Assembly: GCF_000808575.1 (NCBI RefSeq)
Contig: NZ_JWLW01000004.1
Coordinates: forward strand, 1 to 64,000
Origin: Alteromonas marina
GTDB lineage: Bacteria > Pseudomonadota > Gammaproteobacteria > Enterobacterales > Alteromonadaceae
Length of the DNA: 64,000 nt
Direction of reading: 5' to 3'
Position numbers and translations under genes: made by a program. The notes beneath the pieces were generated by a model that had not been told where the DNA came from, did not search any database, and saw only the letters and a list, made by a program, of their open reading frames with translations. This document shows, in pieces, positions 48,175-57,000 of this stretch (position 1 is its first letter; the number at the start of each line of letters is the position of its first letter).

Positions 48175-49131
48175 TTAAGGGACTGCGACAGTTGCAACAA
48201 TCTTATCAAGTACGTCGTTAATCGTTACGCCTTCAGCCTCGGCTTGATATGACAGAATAATACGGTGGCGAAGCACGTTGTGAACCACAGCTTGAATATC
48301 ATCAGGACCAACAAAGTCTCTGCCGCTAAGCCATGCGTGAGCGCGTGCACAGCGATCTAGACTGATGGTTGCTCGAGGGCTTGTTCCCATCGCTATCCAC
48401 TGGCCTAATTCCGCGTCAAAATTCGCAGGCTGACGTGTAGCCATAATCAATTGAACTAAATACTGTTCTAACTCAGGCGCCATATACAAAGACAACGCTT
48501 CTTTACGCGAGGTAAAAATATCGTCTTGAGTTAGCGTTGGTGGCGTAACAGGCGGTTCTGAGAGGGCTTCACCTCGCGTTAAGCGCAATATCTCTAATTC
48601 TGTCTCGGCGCCAGGATAATCGATGTCCACGTGCATCAAGAATCGGTCTAGCTGTGCTTCAGGTAGTGGATAAGTTCCTTCCTGCTCTAGCGGGTTTTGC
48701 GTCGCCATTACTAAAAATAGCGGAGGAAGAGGGTAGGTTTTACTGCCCACCGTAATCTGACGTTCCGCCATGGCTTCAAGCAGGGCCGATTGCACTTTTG
48801 CTGGTGCGCGGTTGATTTCGTCGGCTAGCACTAAGTTATGAAAAAGCGGCCCTTTTTGAAAAACAAACTCACCGGTTTCGGGACGGTATATGTCTGTACC
48901 GGTTAAGTCGGCAGGCAAAAGGTCTGGGGTAAATTGTACGCGATGGAAGTCGCCGTCAATACCGTTAGCAAGTGCATTGATTGCGCGTGTTTTTGCAAGC
49001 CCTGGAGGGCCTTCTACCAGAAGGTGGCCGTCGGCTAAAAGAGCGATAAGAAGGCTTTTGGTTAACGCATGCTGACCAATAATCTGTTGGTCTAAATAAG
49101 CGTGTAACTGTTGAAATTGCGCTGCTGCCAT
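48175..49131 (-). CDS. MoxR family AAA+ ATPase
   Basis: A 318-residue ATPase with Walker A GPPGLAKT (about residues 40-47), Walker B LVLADEINRAP, sensor 1 MATQNP and the C-terminal MoxR lid. It is first in a six-gene operon with DUF58, DUF4381, batA, batB/C and batD. MoxR proteins act as chaperones that insert cofactors or assemble complexes containing VWA proteins, so the partners here are very likely the three VWA-like products. Confidence 0.93.
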   Translation of the reverse strand: MAAAQFQQLHAYLDQQIIGQHALTKSLLIALLADGHLLVEGPPGLAKTRAINALANGIDGDFHRVQFTPDLLPADLTGTDIYRPETGEFVFQKGPLFHNLVLADEINRAPAKVQSALLEAMAERQITVGSKTYPLPPLFLVMATQNPLEQEGTYPLPEAQLDRFLMHVDIDYPGAETELEILRLTRGEALSEPPVTPPTLTQDDIFTSRKEALSLYMAPELEQYLVQLIMATRQPANFDAELGQWIAMGTSPRATISLDRCARAHAWLSGRDFVGPDDIQAVVHNVLRHRIILSYQAEAEGVTINDVLDKIVATVAVP

Positions 49132-49494
49132 AATGCAAAATTTCCGTTTGAGTTCTCGTTATCAGGAAGTGTCATCGGAACGATAGATTTATAAATCTCT
49201 TATAAAGTGATCGCTTAGCTAAAAAGTAAATTACATATTAATTAGATAGCTTTAGCCCGTCACAATGACACAAAACATTCTTTCATTTCCATATAAGGTT
49301 CATTCTATCTTTCTTCAAGTCGTCAAACAGTAATAAAAATGCGATATGTGGTTGGATGCGAAGCAAGCTTTATAAATTTCGATAGCATAAAACGGTCAAA
49401 ATTTATGACCAGGGTAAACTTTAGTTTCATTTATGTTGCCCTTAACCCTGCATTATTTGCTATTTTGTTCATTGTTTGTAAAAATCGGGTTTAT
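49132..49494. other. Divergent promoter region between moxR and fadI
   Basis: About 360 AT-rich bases. The moxR promoter must lie at the left and the fadI promoter at the right. A 70-codon ORF on the plus strand (49339-49551) overlaps the fadI operator and has no credible start signal. I see no RNA gene. Confidence 0.5.
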
Positions 49495-49511
49495 TACAGG
49501 TCAGACCACTT
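49495..49511 (+). promoter_or_regulatory. FadR-like operator upstream of fadI
   Basis: TACAGGTCAGACCACTT centres on a perfect GGTC-A-GACC dyad, the core of the FadR operator (consensus close to AnCTGGTCnGACCnGTT). It lies about 50 bp before the fadI start, where a repressor would block transcription. Flanking positions match in part. PsrA, another regulator in this order, has a different motif that I do not see here. Confidence 0.65.
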
Positions 49512-49558
49512 TGGGGCGATAAGCTCAAACGGAAGTCGGTCATTAATTTAGGTGCATT

Positions 49559-50869
49559 ATGGCAACAAAACAATCAGTTACTACCCGAGAGGGTGATCGC
49601 ATCGCCATTGTCGCGGGGTTGCGTACTCCGTTTGCGAAAATGGCTACATATTTCCACGGTGTTCCGGCTGTTGATCTAGGTAAAATGGTCGTAAACGAAC
49701 TTCTCGTTCGCCATGGTGTTCAAAAAGAATGGGTTGATCAGGTTGTCTACGGTCAAGTAGTACAAATGCCTGAAGCGCCAAACATTGCGCGCGAAATCGT
49801 GCTTGGCACGGGCATGAATATTCATACCGACGCTTACAGCGTATCTCGTGCATGTGCGACGAGCTTCCAGTCAACGGTAAACATCGCAGAAAGCATGATG
49901 GCTGGTACAGTACAGGTAGGCATCGCAGGTGGTGCAGATTCAACGTCGGTATCACCTATCGGTGTATCGAAGAACCTTGCGCGCGCGCTGGTAGATTTAC
50001 AGAAAACCAAAACGTTGGGTCAAAAGCTAAACATCTTCAAGCGTTTAAGCTTAAAAGACCTAGCGCCTGTTCCTCCTGCGGTAGCAGAGTACTCTACAGG
50101 TTTGTCGATGGGACAAACGGCGGAGCAAATGGCGAAAACGCATCAAATTTCTCGTGAAGAACAAGACAAGCTTGCGCATCGCTCGCACAGCCTAGCCGCT
50201 GAAAGCTGGGAAGCAGGCAAGCTGTCTAGCGAAGTGATGACCGCTTATGCTGAACCTTATAAAGGTGCGCTTGAGCGCGATAACAACGTACGTTTCGATT
50301 CTAAGCTTGAAGGCTACGCTAAACTTCGCCCAGTATTCGATAAAAAGTATGGCTCGGTAACAGCAGCAAATGCTACACCGCTTACCGATGGCGCTTCTGC
50401 CGTGCTGATGATGACAGAAAGTCGAGCGAAAGAGCTAGGCTACACGCCATTGGGTTATATTAAGAGCTACGCGTTTTCGGCAATTGATGTGTGGGAAGAC
50501 ATGCTAATGGGGCCGTCGTATGCGACACCTATTGCGCTAGACCGCGCAGGTATGACGCTAAACGACCTAACACTGATTGAAATGCACGAAGCGTTCGCAG
50601 CGCAAACCTTGGCAAACGTTAAGATGTTCGCAAGTGACAAGTTCGCTAAAGAGAAACTTGGCCGCGACAAAGCGACGGGTGAAATTGATATGGACAAATT
50701 CAACGTAATGGGTAGTTCAATTGCTTATGGTCACCCGTTTGCTGCAACCGGAACACGTATGATCACGCAAATGCTAAACGAACTAAATCGTCGTGGCGGC
50801 GGTACAGGTCTTCTTACTGCATGTGCTGCGGGTGGTCTTGGTGCCGCAATGATTGTGGAGACAGAATAA
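49559..50869 (+). CDS. fadI: 3-ketoacyl-CoA thiolase FadI
   Basis: Thiolase of the second (FadIJ) beta-oxidation complex. It cleaves 3-ketoacyl-CoA to acetyl-CoA and a shortened acyl-CoA. The 436 residues match E. coli FadI length. The catalytic cysteine is C99 (VSRACATSF), with the C-terminal histidine in YGHPFAATG and the second cysteine in [19 protein letters not shown] precedes the ATG. fadJ follows after one base. Confidence 0.96.
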   Translation: MATKQSVTTREGDRIAIVAGLRTPFAKMATYFHGVPAVDLGKMVVNELLVRHGVQKEWVDQVVYGQVVQMPEAPNIAREIVLGTGMNIHTDAYSVSRACATSFQSTVNIAESMMAGTVQVGIAGGADSTSVSPIGVSKNLARALVDLQKTKTLGQKLNIFKRLSLKDLAPVPPAVAEYSTGLSMGQTAEQMAKTHQISREEQDKLAHRSHSLAAESWEAGKLSSEVMTAYAEPYKGALERDNNVRFDSKLEGYAKLRPVFDKKYGSVTAANATPLTDGASAVLMMTESRAKELGYTPLGYIKSYAFSAIDVWEDMLMGPSYATPIALDRAGMTLNDLTLIEMHEAFAAQTLANVKMFASDKFAKEKLGRDKATGEIDMDKFNVMGSSIAYGHPFAATGTRMITQMLNELNRRGGGTGLLTACAAGGLGAAMIVETE

Positions 50870-50870
50870 T

Positions 50871-53030
50871 ATGAGTCAGGAACAAGAAATGACAAATGAA
50901 GTTCAGCCAACATCAGGTGCATTTACGTTAACCAAGCAAGATAATGGCGTAGCTATTCTTAGCATGGACGTACCTGGCGGGAGCATGAATACGCTTAAAG
51001 CTGAGTTTGGCGATGAGATATCTGCCATGCTTGATGATATTGAACGCGACAGCAGCATTAAAGGTGTGGTGTTAACAAGCGGCAAGCCAAGCTCATTCGT
51101 AGCAGGTGCCGATATCACCATGCTAGCAGCGTGTAAAACTGCGGAAGATGCCACAACGATTGCCGCTGGCGGTCAAGCCATTTTCGATAGAATTGAGAAC
51201 ATGAAGGCGACCTTTGTTGCGGCTATTCACGGCCCAGCGTTAGGCGGTGGTTTAGAACTAGCATTAGCGTGTCACTACCGTGTATGTACCGATTCACCTA
51301 GCACTCAGGTAGGTCTACCGGAAGTGCAGCTTGGCTTGTTGCCAGGCAGCGGTGGTACTCAGCGCCTTCCTCGCCTAATTGGCATTCAGCAAGCGATGAA
51401 AATGATGCTTACTGGGTCTCCAGCACGCGCTAAGCAAGCTAAAAAGTACGGTATTGTAGATGACGTGGTACCTCACAGTGTTTTGTTGAAGGTAGCTGAA
51501 CAGTTTGCGCTTAAACGCAAACCAGAAAGGGAAGCGCCGCAAAAGAGTGTGATGGACAAAGTGTTAGAGAAAACCGGCCCGGGCCGTAACATGATGTTCA
51601 AAAAAGCGCGCGAGGCGACATTTGCCAAAACCAAAGGTAATTATCCAGCGCCAGGCTACATTATTGATGTAATTGAAACGGGCATGAACGAAGGGATGAA
51701 AGCGGGGCTTAAAGCCGAGGCTGAAGCCTTTGGTAAGCTTGTTATGACGCCGGAATCTTTCCAGTTACGTCAGATTTTCTTCGCTACGACAGAAATGAAG
51801 AAAGAAAACGGCGTTGAAGGTGTTAAACCTGAAAAAATGAAGAAAGTCGGTGTGCTTGGCGGTGGTTTAATGGGTGGTGGTATCGCCTATGTAACGTCGA
51901 CCAAAGCCGGTGTACCTGTGCGTATTAAAGACGTGCGTGCTGAAGGCATCGCCAACGCAATGAAATACAGCTATGACATCTTAAACAAAAAGGTGAAGAA
52001 GCGTTTCATGCGCAATAGTGAAATGCAGAAACAGTTAGCGCTTCTTACCGGTACGCTAGATTATAGCGGCTACCAAGATGCTGATATCGTGGTTGAGGCG
52101 GTTTTCGAAGATCTAGACCTTAAGCAGAAAATGGTGGCGGATATTGAAGAGAACTGCAAAGAAAGCACGATTTTCGCGTCTAACACCTCGTCTATTCCTA
52201 TTACACAAATTGCAGCTAAGGCAGCACGTCCTGAAAATGTGATTGGTCTGCATTACTTTTCGCCAGTAGACAAAATGCCTTTGGCCGAAGTAATTGCTCA
52301 CGATAAAACGTCTGACCAAGTCATTTCATCGACAGTTGAATTTGCTAAAAAGCAAGGCAAAACACCGGTTGTTGTTAAAGACGGTGCGGGTTTCTACGTA
52401 AACCGTATTTTGGCACCTTACATGAATGAAGCGGCAAACCTCATTCTTGACGGTGAGCCTATTGAGCACATCGATAAGTCATTGGTTAAGTTTGGCTTCC
52501 CGGTAGGCCCTGTGAAACTACTTGATGAAGTGGGCATTGATGTTGGTACTAAGATTATCCCATTCCTTGTAGAGGCGTTCGGCGAGCGCTTCACTGCGCC
52601 AAGTGCTTTTGACAAAGTACTTGCAGACGGCAGAAAAGGTAAGAAAAACCAAAAAGGGTTTTATTCTTATGAAGGCAAAAAACCAGGTAAAGAAGTCGAT
52701 GAGTCAATCTACGAATTACTTGGGCTATCACCTTCTGCTAAGCTAAGCGAAAAAGAAGTTGCTGAACGCTGTGTATTAATGATGCTTAATGAAGCAGCGC
52801 GCTGTTTAGACGAAGGCGTTATCCGTAATGCCCGCGACGGCGACATTGGCGCTATCTTCGGTATTGGCTTCCCTCCATTCTTAGGCGGCCCGTTCCGCTA
52901 TATGGATACACTGGGTATCAAACACCTTGTTGCTCGTTTAAACCATTATGCTACTGCTGTAGGTGATAAATTTGCACCTGCTGAAGTGTTAGTAAAAATG
53001 GCGGAAAACGATCAAAAATTTTACAGCTAA
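50871..53030 (+). CDS. fadJ: Fatty oxidation complex alpha subunit FadJ
   Basis: Multifunctional enoyl-CoA hydratase and 3-hydroxyacyl-CoA dehydrogenase. The crotonase domain covers about residues 10-200, with the oxyanion-hole segments SSFVAGADI and HGPALGGGLELALACHYR. The NAD-binding motif VGVLGGGLMGGGI begins near 327, and two dehydrogenase C-terminal domains follow. The start at 50871, with GGAG 10 nt upstream and only one base after fadI, gives 719 residues. An upstream in-frame extension into fadI is not used. It forms an operon with fadI. Confidence 0.96.
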   Translation: MSQEQEMTNEVQPTSGAFTLTKQDNGVAILSMDVPGGSMNTLKAEFGDEISAMLDDIERDSSIKGVVLTSGKPSSFVAGADITMLAACKTAEDATTIAAGGQAIFDRIENMKATFVAAIHGPALGGGLELALACHYRVCTDSPSTQVGLPEVQLGLLPGSGGTQRLPRLIGIQQAMKMMLTGSPARAKQAKKYGIVDDVVPHSVLLKVAEQFALKRKPEREAPQKSVMDKVLEKTGPGRNMMFKKAREATFAKTKGNYPAPGYIIDVIETGMNEGMKAGLKAEAEAFGKLVMTPESFQLRQIFFATTEMKKENGVEGVKPEKMKKVGVLGGGLMGGGIAYVTSTKAGVPVRIKDVRAEGIANAMKYSYDILNKKVKKRFMRNSEMQKQLALLTGTLDYSGYQDADIVVEAVFEDLDLKQKMVADIEENCKESTIFASNTSSIPITQIAAKAARPENVIGLHYFSPVDKMPLAEVIAHDKTSDQVISSTVEFAKKQGKTPVVVKDGAGFYVNRILAPYMNEAANLILDGEPIEHIDKSLVKFGFPVGPVKLLDEVGIDVGTKIIPFLVEAFGERFTAPSAFDKVLADGRKGKKNQKGFYSYEGKKPGKEVDESIYELLGLSPSAKLSEKEVAERCVLMMLNEAARCLDEGVIRNARDGDIGAIFGIGFPPFLGGPFRYMDTLGIKHLVARLNHYATAVGDKFAPAEVLVKMAENDQKFYS

Positions 53031-53044
53031 GTTTATAAAATGTT

Positions 53045-53071
53045 AAAAACCGGGCTTTGCCCGGTTTTTTT
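53045..53071 (+). terminator. Terminator of fadIJ
   Basis: AACCGGGC and GCCCGGTT pair over a 3-nt loop, with seven T after the stem. It lies about 15 bp past the fadJ stop codon. Confidence 0.95.
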
Positions 53072-53237
53072 ATGTCTAATAGGTATTTTTGCTGGTTTAT
53101 TGTTCTATTTTGGGTAAAATTCCTGCGGTTAAAAAATGAACGTGTCAAATTGTTGGCGTCAATTATCAGTAAGTTAAATTGAATAATTGATGGGGATAAG
53201 TAAACCCACGTAACTAGGTCAAATAGGCGGAGGCAGT

Positions 53238-53435
53238 GTGATTTCACTCGTAGTATTAAGCGTTATCTTTTCTCTCTATTTTTATGTAGAAGCGTTTAAA
53301 TGGGGAATGAGCGCGAAAAAGTGGGCGATAGCTGGTTTTGTGTTAGGTCCAATTTTACTGCCCATGTTTTCTATCTCTCGCCATATACACTGGCGCAATG
53401 CAGTGGGGTTTAATAATCTTTATATTACAGCGTAG
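53238..53435 (+). CDS. Small membrane protein, 65 residues
   Basis: A 65-residue protein starting at GTG with an excellent ribosome binding site (GGAGG, 4 nt upstream). It begins MISLVVLSVIFSLYFYVEAF, a membrane helix, followed by a basic segment (KWGMSAKKW) and a second hydrophobic stretch (AIAGFVLGPILLPMF). The tail is polar. This gives a two-helix inner-membrane hairpin. I do not recognise a named family. It stands alone between fadIJ and a terminator. Confidence 0.72.
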   Translation: MISLVVLSVIFSLYFYVEAFKWGMSAKKWAIAGFVLGPILLPMFSISRHIHWRNAVGFNNLYITA

Positions 53436-53484
53436 AGTCAGCGATTAACTCATTAACTAAATGTTGTTCTTATCTTGCGGATAT

Positions 53485-53515
53485 AAAAAAAGAGAGTATG
53501 TACTCTCTTTTTTTT
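53485..53515. terminator. Bidirectional terminator
   Basis: AGAGAGTA and TACTCTCT pair around TG, flanked by long A and T runs. It terminates the small membrane protein gene from the left and the small secreted protein gene from the right. Confidence 0.92.
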
Positions 53516-53535
53516 GAAAATCGTTTTAACTTCAA

Positions 53536-53706
53536 TTAGAAGCCTACGCCACCACCATGGCCGCCACCCGTTTTAGGTCGCACATACTCTGGCTGGCTTA
53601 CTGTCTCTTTTTGCGACTCAGGAGCCTGTTTAGCGCCCTCTAGTTTGTCGGCAGCAACTGGGGTAGCGGTAGAAAGTACTAGTGCAACTGCGTACTCTTT
53701 TAACAT
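53536..53706 (-). CDS. Small exported glycine-rich-tail protein, 56 residues
   Basis: A 56-residue protein starting at 53706, where AGGAAATTAAC gives a good ribosome binding site; a longer reading to 53742 adds 12 residues without support. A hydrophobic segment (about 5-18) ending TPVAA-DK suggests a signal peptide. The mature part is short and charged and ends in a glycine/histidine run (TGGGHGGGVGF). Its short length makes function hard to assess. It could be an exported peptide or metal-binding tail protein. Confidence 0.6.
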   Translation of the reverse strand: MLKEYAVALVLSTATPVAADKLEGAKQAPESQKETVSQPEYVRPKTGGGHGGGVGF

Positions 53707-53742
53707 GTTAATTTCCTCTGATATTTTTGAACGAACAAACAA

Positions 53743-54012
53743 AGCCGATTTTTTATATTTGTTACCGGCACTCTAGTTATTGCTAGTTACGTGCCAATAT
53801 GTAAGATGATTTTTTAAATCCTTTAAAATCAAAGGTTTACAGTTTTATTGAGGCCTACTGTAAATAGGGGCAAAGCTAGCGCCATAATAATGGCACTAAA
53901 GTCTAATATACGAAGGTTGAAAGGGAAGAGTTTTGCCTAAGCTTGCCGCTTGAAGGTAGTTAGCGGGGTAAGAAATGCCCCCTCAGTAAAGAATGCCGAA
54001 GGGGGGAAGGCA
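53743..54012. other. Gap between the small exported protein and the GGDEF-EAL gene
   Basis: A gene-free stretch with the promoter of the small exported protein at its left. Near 53990-54012 an AATGCC/GGCATT hairpin on the minus strand, followed by TTCTTT, may be a weak terminator for the large signalling gene. Confidence 0.4.
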
Positions 54013-57000
54013 TTAGTACTGGCTACTGCCTAACAGTGTATGTAGCTTTTGATTTTCGGTAAGCAGCTTTTCGAAACGTTCTGCGTTTAGTGGGCGACTG
54101 TATAGGAACCCCTGTAACATCTCGCAGTCATAGCGGCGCAGTATGTCTAATTGTGACTCTTCTTCGACACCTTCTGCTACCACTTTAAGACCTAAATTGT
54201 GGGCAATATTTATAATGGCGGCTGCCATATGCCTGTCCACATTGCTTTTCGCAATATCATCGATAAACGCTTTATCAATTTTTAAGGTGTTGAGAGGGAA
54301 ACGTTTTAAATACGCCAGTGACGAATAGCCGGTGCCAAAATCATCTAGCGCTAAGTGAATGCCTCGCTCACGCAGTCGGGTCATCATTTGAAGGCCGTTT
54401 TCGGGGCTTTCCATTAGCGTGCCTTCGGTAATTTCACACTCAAGGTGAAGCGGTGACAGACCTACATCGCTCAATATTCTGTTTATTCTGTCATCTAGGT
54501 CTGGTAGTTCAAACTGCTTTGCCGAAATATTAACGGCCACACGACCGCTAAATAACCCCTGATTTACCCAGCGTTTGGTATCGGCGCAGGCCTTGCGAAG
54601 TACCTGCTCACCAATTTCAATAATCTGACCGGTCTGCTCTGCTAAGGGAATAAATTGCCCCGGGCTCACTATGCCTTTTTGCGGGTGCTCAAAACGCACT
54701 AGTGCTTCCATACTAACCAATTTACCAGAAGCGATGTCCACTTTAGGCTGGTAGTAAACAGTGAACAAATCGTCTTTAATGCCTTGACGGATTAAGTTTT
54801 CAATTTGCAGCTGCCTAACCGCATTTTGATTCATTTCACCACTGAAAAACTGATAGCTGTTGCCGCCGTTATTTTTCGCAAAATACATGGCTGTATCTGC
54901 GTTTTTAAGCATTTCTTGGGGGGACTCACCGTCATCAGGGTAAAAGGCAATACCAATACTTGCGCCTAGCACAAACTCTTGTTTATTAATAATAAAGGGG
55001 CGCGATAAGGTGTCTAATAAGCTTTGTGCATAGTGGGTTACCGTATGAATATCAGCGTTATCTTCCATCAATATACTGAATTCATCGCCACCCAGTCGGT
55101 AGCAGGTGGCATTTTTTCCAGTAATGCGCTGTAGCCGTTTAGCAATTTGCTTTATTAGAATATCGCCGGTTTGGTGGCCCAGTGAGTCGTTTATCTTTTT
55201 AAAGTTATCCATGTCCAAGCAAAGTAAGGAGTGAGCGCTGGATTTTCGCACCAAGTTTTGATGACTTGCTTGGAAAAACGAACGGTTAGGTAGCTCGGTA
55301 AGGGGGTCGATGTTCGCGAGCTTTAATAGTTCTTTTTCGGTGCTCTTACGTGAAGTAATATCGCTGAAAACACCCACGAAATGACTAATTTTGCCGTCTT
55401 CATCGTGCACGGCATCAATATTTAGCTCCATTTCGTAGCGTTCGCCGTTCACACGCACGCTCTCTACCTCACCAGACCAGTTGCCCTTAGATTTAAGGGT
55501 TTTCTTGATTTCTTCAGTAAATGCATCGGGGTACAGGTGAAAATGCATGTAGCTGGCAAGGGCTTGGTCGCGGGTTTCCCCAGTGTAGCTGCAGTAGGCG
55601 TTGTTAACGCTGATAAATTTGAATTGGGTATTGGTAATAAATACCCCTTCTGAAATGTTCTCTATCGAGCGCTTGAACAGGTTAAGCTGTTCTTCTGCTT
55701 CTTTCAAGTGGTGGATATTCTTTAACGTACCCGTCATTCGCACCGGTTGTTCGTTATGGTCACGCTCTACCACTTTTCCGCGATCAAGGATCCAAATCCA
55801 TTGATTTTTAAACGTCTTAGCGCGGTAGGCTAGTTCATAAAAATCACTGTCGCCCTCTAAATGCTCTCTGAGCGCAGATTTGACACGATTAATGTCGTTA
55901 GGATGGATATTAGCATCATAAGCGCCGGTGGTACGAATATCGTCTTGAGGAAAATCTAACGTGCCCCAAGTGTTTGCCCTATAAACCTGACCTCGATAGA
56001 CATCCCAGTCCCATAATTCATCGCCCGAACTCCACAACGTAAGTTTTAAACGCTCTTCTGACTCTTTAATAGCAAGCTGGTTTGCCTTTCTTATTTGGTA
56101 CTGGCGCAGAATGAAAGCAAGGATAGCCAATGCAATTAGGCAGTAGAATACAAGGGCAACGGTATGAAGCCATGGGGGGCGTTCTATGGTTATTTTTAAA
56201 CTTCTACTGTCAGACCAAGTTTTACCTGGCTCTTTCGCTTGTACTGAAAATGTATAGTTACCAAAAGAAATATTGTTAAACTGTGCAGTGCGCTCTTTAT
56301 CGACGTAAACCCAGTTACTTTCAAAACCGGTAAGCTTGTATCGATAGGTTACCTGATCCGGATAAACCGGGTTAACCAGCCCAAACGAAACACTAAAGCG
56401 CGTTTCGTCGTGCTTAAGCATTAACTGTTCTTCATAAGTGATACTTTCTTTTAAAGCCTGATAACTTGAAGAGTCTTCACTTTTGTCTTGTGTATATCTA
56501 GTTTTTTCAACCGAACCAAATACACTCACTTGATACAGCTGCGGAGGGAGGGTTTTCTCTACTTGATCATTAACGTTTATTGCATGCTTTGAAATTTTAA
56601 CAAAGCCTTTATTACCGCCAAAATAAATTGTCTCATCAGTAGTGGCAATGACCGCGCCTTCACCAAGTGAGTTAAATTCCAACTGGGCGTTAGGAATACT
56701 ATCAGCCTCTCTAAGCGAAGGTAGGTGAACCTTGTGCACCCCCTTTGCATCGGAATACCAAATGCTGTTTCCTACAGCTACTGTTGAAGTTATAAAACCA
56801 CTTTGGTTGTCTCTTTTTTGTTTATTAAGTAGGGCGAAGCTTTTCTTATCTAGCTGAATAACGCCATCAGAACGTGTGGTCAGCCAAAACCCAGACGGGG
56901 TTTCGTGTACGCCATAGACCAGAGAGTTAATGCCGTTAGATGAGTCGAGAACTTGGATGGCTTTGCCTTCATTAACTGAGTAAATGACTACCTTCTCTCC

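Noticed and set aside
49339-49551. 70-codon ORF upstream of fadI
   Set aside because: It runs through the predicted operator and promoter of fadI and has no ribosome binding site or family-like sequence.
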